Shown here: positions 58,826-64,000 of the stretch, piece by piece
How positions within the stretch are numbered: position 1 is the stretch's first letter
Layout: each line of letters begins with the position of its first letter
NCBI RefSeq assembly: GCF_003063625.1
Contig: NZ_CP026604.1
Coordinates: forward strand, 3,698,065 to 3,762,064
Direction of reading: 5' to 3'
Length of the DNA: 64,000 nt
Origin: Saccharobesus litoralis
GTDB taxonomy: Bacteria; Pseudomonadota; Gammaproteobacteria; Enterobacterales; Alteromonadaceae
The notes under the pieces: generated by a model
Told to the model about the DNA's origin: nothing
The model's input: the letters and a program-made list of their open reading frames with translations, nothing else
Databases searched by the model: none
Made by a program: the position numbers and the translations under genes

Positions 58826-59983
58826 ATGTCAATTAAGGTTTTAGTCGTAGACGATTCCAGCTTTTTCCGTAGAAGGGTGTCTGAAATAATTGAACAGGCG
58901 CCAGAGCTCAGTGTTATAGGTACGGCGAAAGATGGAAAAGAGGCTATTGCTCAGGCGTTAGCGCTTAAGCCTGATGTTATCACTATGGATGTCGAAATGC
59001 CTGTGTTAGATGGGATTTCAGCTGTACGTGAAATTATGGCTCAACAGCCAACTGCAATCTTAATGTTTAGTTCCTTAACTCATGATGGTGCCAAAGCAAC
59101 ATTAGATGCATTAGATGCTGGCGCTTTAGACTTTTTACCAAAAAAATTCGAAGATATTGCTCGTAATCGTAATGATGCGGTAGAGTTATTGCAAAATCGA
59201 ATTAAGCAGCTTGGTGCACATCGCGCTTACTTTAGACGTTCAACACCTACTCGTACTCCATTAAAAAAACAGGCTAGTACCGCTCGAGTGACTCCTTCGA
59301 CTCGTGGTGGTGTCTCACAGACTACGCGTCCATCTATTGGTGGGTTGAGTTCAAGCGCGAGCCGGCCTGTTGTGGCACAACGTAAGCCCGTGGTTAAAAA
59401 AGATAAAAAGTACAAAATAGTTATTATTGGTACTTCCACAGGCGGGCCTGTTGCATTGCAAAAAATTCTAACTGAATTGCCTAGTCATTTCCCAGTACCG
59501 ATTTTGTTGATTCAACATATGCCAGCTGCTTTTACCCCAGCGTTTGCTAATCGTCTTAATAGCTTATGTAAAATATCGGTCAAAGAAGCTGAAAATGGCG
59601 ATGTCTTACGACCAGGAACCGCCTATTTAGCTCCTGGTGGGACTCAGATGATGATTGAGGGGCGTTCCTCATCAGCCAAGCTTAAAGTGATGGTAGATGA
59701 AAGTGATAGGCTTACTTACAAACCAAGTGTTGATTTAACGTTTGGTTCAGTAGCTAAATCTTTCGGCGGTGATGTTTTAAGTATGGTACTGACCGGTATG
59801 GGTGCAGATGGTAGAGAAGGCGCTCGATTGTTAAAAGATGCAGGTGCAACAATTTGGGCGCAAGATGAAGCGTCGTGTGTAGTATATGGTATGCCGCAAG
59901 CAGTGACAGCAGCTGGTTTATCGGAAGACAGCATTGCGTTGAAGGATTTCGCCAGTAGAATTATTGCTGAGCTAGGCCTGTAA
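58826..59983 (+). CDS. cheB: Protein-glutamate methylesterase CheB
   Basis: Removes receptor methyl groups for adaptation. 385 residues: receiver with D55, linker, and catalytic domain with Ser in IGTSTGGP, His in IQHMPAAF and Asp in [10 protein letters not shown] choose ATG 58826 ([12 protein letters not shown]); TTG 58808 adds 6 residues and has no ribosome site. Confidence 0.95.
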   Translation: MSIKVLVVDDSSFFRRRVSEIIEQAPELSVIGTAKDGKEAIAQALALKPDVITMDVEMPVLDGISAVREIMAQQPTAILMFSSLTHDGAKATLDALDAGALDFLPKKFEDIARNRNDAVELLQNRIKQLGAHRAYFRRSTPTRTPLKKQASTARVTPSTRGGVSQTTRPSIGGLSSSASRPVVAQRKPVVKKDKKYKIVIIGTSTGGPVALQKILTELPSHFPVPILLIQHMPAAFTPAFANRLNSLCKISVKEAENGDVLRPGTAYLAPGGTQMMIEGRSSSAKLKVMVDESDRLTYKPSVDLTFGSVAKSFGGDVLSMVLTGMGADGREGARLLKDAGATIWAQDEASCVVYGMPQAVTAAGLSEDSIALKDFASRIIAELGL

Positions 59984-60002
59984 ACGAATTTAGGAACTAA
60001 TA

Positions 60003-60776
60003 GTGGTAGTTTGGACTGTTGCCAATCAAAAAGGAGGCGTGGGTAAAACAACATCGACAGTGACTATAGGTGGTCTTTTAGCACAGAGAGGCCATAAGGT
60101 GTTACTTGTTGACACGGATCCGCACGCTTCATTGACTTACTACTTTGGGATAGATTCGGAAGAGCTTGATAATAGTGTTTTCGATATATTTATCCAAGGT
60201 AAAGAATTGAGACAGGAGCAGATATTTCAGGCATTGTGTCCGTCTACAATTGATAATTTAGATATACTACCCGCTACTATGGCTTTGGCAACTTTAGATC
60301 GACGTTTAGGAAGCCAAGGCGGTATGGGGTTAATACTCAAAAATGCATTAAATTTAATAGCGGATGAGTATGATTATGTGTTAATTGACTGCCCACCAGT
60401 ACTGGGGGTTTTGATGGTTAATGCATTGGCTGCATGTGATAGAATTTTGATGCCGGTTCAAACAGAAGCGCTAGCATTAAAAGGATTGGACAGAATGATT
60501 AGAACGTTGCAGTTAATGAAACGTTCGCAGCAAAAGGATTATCGCTATACCATTATACCAACGATGTTTGATAAGCGGACGAAAGCTTCATTGGAAGCTT
60601 ATAAAGAACTAAAACGGCTTTATTCAGAATTGGTATGGTCGAGTGTGATACCAGTCGACACTAAATTTAGAGATGCAAGCTTACAACAGTTACCGCCATC
60701 GGTATATGCACCTAAATCACGAGGAGTATTTTCGTATAATACTTTGCTGACCTATTTGATACAGCTTGATGGCTAA
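60003..60776 (+). CDS. parC: ParA-like chemotaxis array positioning ATPase ParC
   Basis: 257 residues, ParA/MinD family with NQKGGVGKTTSTVTIGGLL and VDTDPHASLTYYFG. In Vibrio the ParA homologue between cheB and parP (ParC) directs chemotaxis arrays to the pole. This context is identical. The gene is unrelated to topoisomerase IV ParC. GTG start, and 3 bp before parP. Confidence 0.85.
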   Translation: MVVWTVANQKGGVGKTTSTVTIGGLLAQRGHKVLLVDTDPHASLTYYFGIDSEELDNSVFDIFIQGKELRQEQIFQALCPSTIDNLDILPATMALATLDRRLGSQGGMGLILKNALNLIADEYDYVLIDCPPVLGVLMVNALAACDRILMPVQTEALALKGLDRMIRTLQLMKRSQQKDYRYTIIPTMFDKRTKASLEAYKELKRLYSELVWSSVIPVDTKFRDASLQQLPPSVYAPKSRGVFSYNTLLTYLIQLDG

Positions 60777-60779
60777 ATA

Positions 60780-61568
60780 ATGAGTAAAAGTTTGTTTGCA
60801 AGTGAAAAGGTGATGGAAGATTACTTATCTGCATTGCTTAATGAAGATAATGTTTCGCCGATTGCACAGAAACAAGAGGTTGCGTATAGACAAGCTCCGG
60901 TTGCATTGAAAGAAGCTGAGGTGAAGCCACCTGAAGCTAAAATTAATCCGGTTGCTAAACTATTAGAAGAAGCTAAACAGCGCCAAATAGATGCTGAACC
61001 GATAATAGAGGTTCAGAAACCTAAAGCGAAAGTGGTGGCTGAGCCTGTTATTGAAACTGCTGTTGATACTCAAGTACAAAGTGTTGTAGAGCAGCCACCT
61101 AAAAAAATTGAACCACCAAAAGCTTATCGAGAAGGTGACTTTCAAGCTTTATATTTTGAGGTGGCGGGTTTGATTCTGGCAGTACCTTTAACTGAATTAG
61201 GCGGGATCCATAACCTGCAAAAACCTAATTCATTGTTTGGTAAGCCAGATTGGTTTATGGGCGTAATGGTTCATAGAGAAGAAAAAATAAATGTTGTAGA
61301 TTCTGCGCAGTGGGTTATGCCAGAAAAATACGACAAGGTATTAGCTGAGTCACTAAACTATAAATATTTAATTATGTTGGGTGACAGTCAGTGGGGATTA
61401 GCGTGTGAATCGCTAGTCAATACTATTACTTTGCAACAAGAAGATGTAAAGTGGCGGGAAAGCTCTGGTAAACGCCCTTGGCTTGCCGGTATGGTAAAAG
61501 AAAAAATGTGTGCCTTACTAAACGTTGAGCAATTAATAAATTTGCTAGATCAAGGTTTAGGTAGTTAA
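60780..61568 (+). CDS. parP: CheW-domain coupling protein ParP
   Basis: 262 residues. A variable acidic/Pro-rich N-terminal half (1-115) precedes a CheW-like domain (LYFEVAGLILAVPLTELGGIHN). ParP in Vibrio links ParC to CheA arrays. Placement directly after parC supports the call; the domain alone would only say CheW-like. Confidence 0.85.
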   Translation: MSKSLFASEKVMEDYLSALLNEDNVSPIAQKQEVAYRQAPVALKEAEVKPPEAKINPVAKLLEEAKQRQIDAEPIIEVQKPKAKVVAEPVIETAVDTQVQSVVEQPPKKIEPPKAYREGDFQALYFEVAGLILAVPLTELGGIHNLQKPNSLFGKPDWFMGVMVHREEKINVVDSAQWVMPEKYDKVLAESLNYKYLIMLGDSQWGLACESLVNTITLQQEDVKWRESSGKRPWLAGMVKEKMCALLNVEQLINLLDQGLGS

Positions 61569-61607
61569 CTAATAAATAGAATTTTGACTAAATAACGGAG
61601 CTGCGGC

Positions 61608-62102
61608 ATGAGCGATGAAAGAAATCTAACATCGGATCCAGCAACAGGCGATGACCAAGTCCTGCAATGGGTAACTTTTAAGCTAGACGAAGAAACTTAC
61701 GGTATTAATGTAATGCAAGTACAAGAGGTACTGCGTTACTCAGAAATTGCCCCCGTCCCTGGTGCACCTGTGTACGTGCTTGGTATTATTAATTTACGAG
61801 GCAATGTCGTTACTGTAATCGATACGCGTTCTCGATTTGGTTTAGCGTCTGCTGAGGTTACTGATAATACTCGGATTGTCATCATCGAAGCGGAAAAGCA
61901 AGTCATCGGCATACTTGTCGACAGTGTTGCTGAAGTGGTTTATTTACGTGCGTCTGAAATCGACACAGCACCTAATGTTGGTACAGATGAGAGTGCCCGT
62001 TTTATTCAGGGTGTGAGTAACCGTGATGGTGAATTATTAATTTTAGTTGATTTAAACAAGTTGCTTAGCGATGAGGAATGGGAAGAGCTAAGTGTTATTT
62101 AA
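61608..62102 (+). CDS. cheW: Chemotaxis coupling protein CheW
   Basis: 164 residues, single CheW domain (VTFKLDEETYGINVMQVQEVLR in parts, INLRGNVVTVIDTR) that bridges receptors and CheA. Overlaps the next gene by one base. Confidence 0.95.
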   Translation: MSDERNLTSDPATGDDQVLQWVTFKLDEETYGINVMQVQEVLRYSEIAPVPGAPVYVLGIINLRGNVVTVIDTRSRFGLASAEVTDNTRIVIIEAEKQVIGILVDSVAEVVYLRASEIDTAPNVGTDESARFIQGVSNRDGELLILVDLNKLLSDEEWEELSVI

Positions 62103-62521
62103 TGTTTGATAAACTTTTATTTGTATCTTTAGGTTTAAACGCTATTAGCATTGGTTTAATAGCGTTTTGCTTTGTTTGGTTAAAACAAAGTAGGGATAAA
62201 TACGCTAGCCTGCAAAAAAATCTTGATAAAGTATTTCATTCCTGTGAAAAAAATTCCCTCGCTATTGACGAAGTCCGAACAGGTGCTATCGGCATGGGCA
62301 AAACGATCCAACAAATTAAGGCGAGTGTCCAAGTCGAATTACAAAACATGAGTGATAAGCAAGCTGAATTAGCCATGCATGATCCTGATTCGAAGCTGTA
62401 TAACCGAGCGGCTAAAATGGTTGCTAAGGGCGCTAGCGTCGAAGAAATAATGATGGAATGTGAAATTCCAAGAGCCGAGGCTGAGTTAGTTATCGCTATG
62501 CGTGGAAAAGTGCAAAGTTAA
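62102..62521 (+). CDS. DUF2802 membrane-anchored protein
   Basis: The ATG at 62102 overlaps the cheW stop and gives 139 residues starting with a membrane helix (about 4-24). A coiled-coil region and a C-terminal helix-turn-helix-like part follow (MVAKGASVEEIMMECEIPRAE in part). DUF2802 proteins end chemotaxis operons in many gammaproteobacteria. Function is unknown. The stop overlaps the convergent stop of the FlhB-like gene. Confidence 0.8.
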   Translation: MFDKLLFVSLGLNAISIGLIAFCFVWLKQSRDKYASLQKNLDKVFHSCEKNSLAIDEVRTGAIGMGKTIQQIKASVQVELQNMSDKQAELAMHDPDSKLYNRAAKMVAKGASVEEIMMECEIPRAEAELVIAMRGKVQS

Positions 62522-62820
62522 ACTTTATCATCCACTTTGTTGTGTATATTGTTCCAATTTTCTGGTTTCTTACCTTGAATTATATATGACCAAGCAATTA
62601 ACTCAGCGACAATAATATAAACTTCTCTCGGTATCGCATCACCGACATCTAATCGAGCTAAATAATCAGCTAATTCAGTGTCTTGATGGACGAGCACGCC
62701 ATTTTCTTCTGCTAATGATACTATTTCGTCAGCTAGTTCACCAAAACCTTTAGCAACGACTTCCGGTGCATTGGGCGCATTGTATTTTAATCCTACCGCT
62801 TTATTTTCTTTGTTGGTCAT
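62518..62820 (-). CDS. FlhB C-terminus-like protein (FhlB)
   Basis: 100 residues resembling the cytoplasmic end of FlhB/YscU: AVGLKYNAPNAPEVVAKGFG, then ILVHQDTELADYLARLDVGD (here VLVHQDTEL). No membrane region and no NPTH autocleavage site, so it may substitute for or modulate the FlhB switch domain. It lies just after a FliK-like gene, 4 bp apart, which fits a shared export-control role. Confidence 0.8.
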   Translation of the reverse strand: MTNKENKAVGLKYNAPNAPEVVAKGFGELADEIVSLAEENGVLVHQDTELADYLARLDVGDAIPREVYIIVAELIAWSYIIQGKKPENWNNIHNKVDDKV

Positions 62821-62824
62821 AATA

Positions 62825-64000
62825 TTAGACTCTATATTGCACGCCTATTGATGTTTCAGCCCATAGGTTTTTAGGAATTTTTCCTTGTTTGAATTGTGTT
62901 TCACTCAGTTGAATTTCTTGCTTAGCTAACTCTGTTCTCAGTTTTGTTATTTCTTGCTCGCATTTTGTTAACGTTGATGCTTTTTCAGTATATACGCTCA
63001 GTTTTAAATCATTTTCAATGAGTGCAGCTTTAATGAGCATTTTACCTAGTTTATCCATGTCAAATTTTAATGAGAATCGCATTAACTGTGTTTTGCTTAT
63101 TTCTCCTTTATGTTGCTCTTCTGGCGCTTGCGCTATGTCGTAATTAAATGCGAGCTCGACATTTTGAAATTGACCGTTAACCACAATAGGAATATTGGTA
63201 TATATTTCTTTCTGGTCTTTTAACTGAGCTTGTGCTGATTTCAATTGCGTGGCTTGCTGGTTTGAAATGACTTTTGCTAATGGTTTTAACCAATTATCCA
63301 TTGCCGTATCGTTATTGCCCAATTTATTGGGCGTTGACGTTGTGTTTTGGCGGTTGGTTGCTTTTCCAGTAAATAAAATTTGTAAGGCTAATGCGATTTG
63401 GTTAATCGGTGTATTGCTATTGTTTATTCTGGCAATCAAGTTTTGATTGGCTTGTTGTGCGCTAAATAATTGTTGGATCTCTTGTGCAGATTTTTGTACG
63501 CCATATTGCTGCAAGGCGTTAGCCACCACATTCTTTAATGGGGCGTTATTTGAAGTCGGTGATTTATTGAGAGCCGTGAGCTCATTTAAAACTTCTGCCA
63601 AAGACGGTATTTGTCCTACTTGTTTTAGCAGGCTTGACACTAAATTACTGACATGAGCTGAAGCGGGGGGGGGATTTAGACTTTGGTTAGTTGGAATACC
63701 TAACGCTCTTAACAAAGAGTGGCTATTGATGTCTGATTGTGCATTTAATGTTCTCTCTAGGTTAGGTTGCTGTGGCAACGCCATTATATTGTCGTTAATT
63801 AATTTACTGAGCGTATTTTTTGCTAGTTCGACATTAATGCTATGAGTCGGATTTTTAGGGTAGGTTAATTTCATTAAACTAGCATCTAAAACAGGAATTT
63901 GCTCTAAAGAAGGCTTTATATTGAGATTTAATGATTTATAGAGTTGTTGAACCAAGCTTTCTATATTGGGGCCAGCTTTATTGATAGGTGAGTGGCTTAA
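62825..64000 (-). CDS. FliK-like protein, 5' end beyond the window
   Basis: The frame is open through the last base on the minus strand, so the true start lies outside. About 390 residues are visible: a Gln/Asn/Ala-rich N-terminal part and a C-terminal domain (IPIVVNGQFQNVELAFNYDI, LMRFSLKFDMDKLGKMLIKA) resembling Flg_hook/FliK-type beta domains. Internal TTG codons such as 63953-63955 are not credible starts. With the neighbouring FlhB-like protein it may form a second substrate-switch pair. Confidence 0.65.
   Translation of the reverse strand, partial: LSHSPINKAGPNIESLVQQLYKSLNLNIKPSLEQIPVLDASLMKLTYPKNPTHSINVELAKNTLSKLINDNIMALPQQPNLERTLNAQSDINSHSLLRALGIPTNQSLNPPPASAHVSNLVSSLLKQVGQIPSLAEVLNELTALNKSPTSNNAPLKNVVANALQQYGVQKSAQEIQQLFSAQQANQNLIARINNSNTPINQIALALQILFTGKATNRQNTTSTPNKLGNNDTAMDNWLKPLAKVISNQQATQLKSAQAQLKDQKEIYTNIPIVVNGQFQNVELAFNYDIAQAPEEQHKGEISKTQLMRFSLKFDMDKLGKMLIKAALIENDLKLSVYTEKASTLTKCEQEITKLRTELAKQEIQLSETQFKQGKIPKNLWAETSIGVQYRV

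Overview
The window is AT-rich, densely coded DNA from a marine-type gammaproteobacterium. The flagellar gene order (flrA-flrBC-fliE-fliF...fliR-flhB-flhA-flhF-flhG-fliA-cheY-cheZ-cheA-cheB-parC-parP-cheW) is the polar-flagellum order of Vibrio, Shewanella, Pseudomonas and the Alteromonadales. An Alteromonadaceae-like host (Catenovulum-type) is my best guess from protein style. That placement is inference, and no rRNA or tRNA gene is present to test it.

Region 1 (1-8567) is housekeeping: signal peptide peptidase SppA, 2,4-dienoyl-CoA reductase FadH with a FadR-like operator, a methyl-accepting chemotaxis protein, 6-phosphofructokinase, and a secreted FAD:protein FMN transferase (ApbE). Region 2 (8564-16833) holds four exported proteins in two divergent units: a Tat-exported DUF1501-like protein, a LamG/cytochrome c lipoprotein, a cytochrome c-like protein, and a large HzsA-related lipoprotein with two CxxCH haem motifs. 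Their function is unknown.

Region 3 (16885-31051) is the most unusual part. It starts with two predicted outer-membrane beta-barrels. A TlpA/DUF4266/DUF3570 redox-associated trio follows. Then come a small exported protein, three large TPR or lipoprotein genes, one TolQ/ExbB-like and two TolR/ExbD-like proteins, and a TonB-like protein with an AgmX/PglI C-terminus. The one-TolQ, two-TolR plus AgmX, TPR and barrel composition resembles the Agl/Glt gliding-motility complex of myxobacteria. I read it as a proton-motive-force-driven machine spanning the envelope. One TolR-like subunit has Asn where the proton-path Asp is expected.

Region 4 (31196-62521) is the flagellar and chemotaxis cluster on the + strand. 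FlrA leads, and visible sigma-54 promoters precede flrB, fliE, fliK and flhA. The export, basal-body and switch genes follow, then the number and placement regulators FlhF and FlhG, sigma-28 (FliA), and the CheY/Z/A/B-ParC-ParP-CheW module for polar arrays. CheA carries three copies of an acidic 16-residue motif in its linker. Region 5 (62518-64000, - strand) has an FlhB-C-terminus-like protein and a FliK-like protein cut by the window edge.

A short non-autonomous repeat with terminal inverted repeats (MITE-like) occurs twice, at 18325-18548 and 49914-50042. The second copy lies directly upstream of the sigma-54 promoter of flhA. No CRISPR array, tRNA, rRNA, prophage or intact transposase gene was seen.
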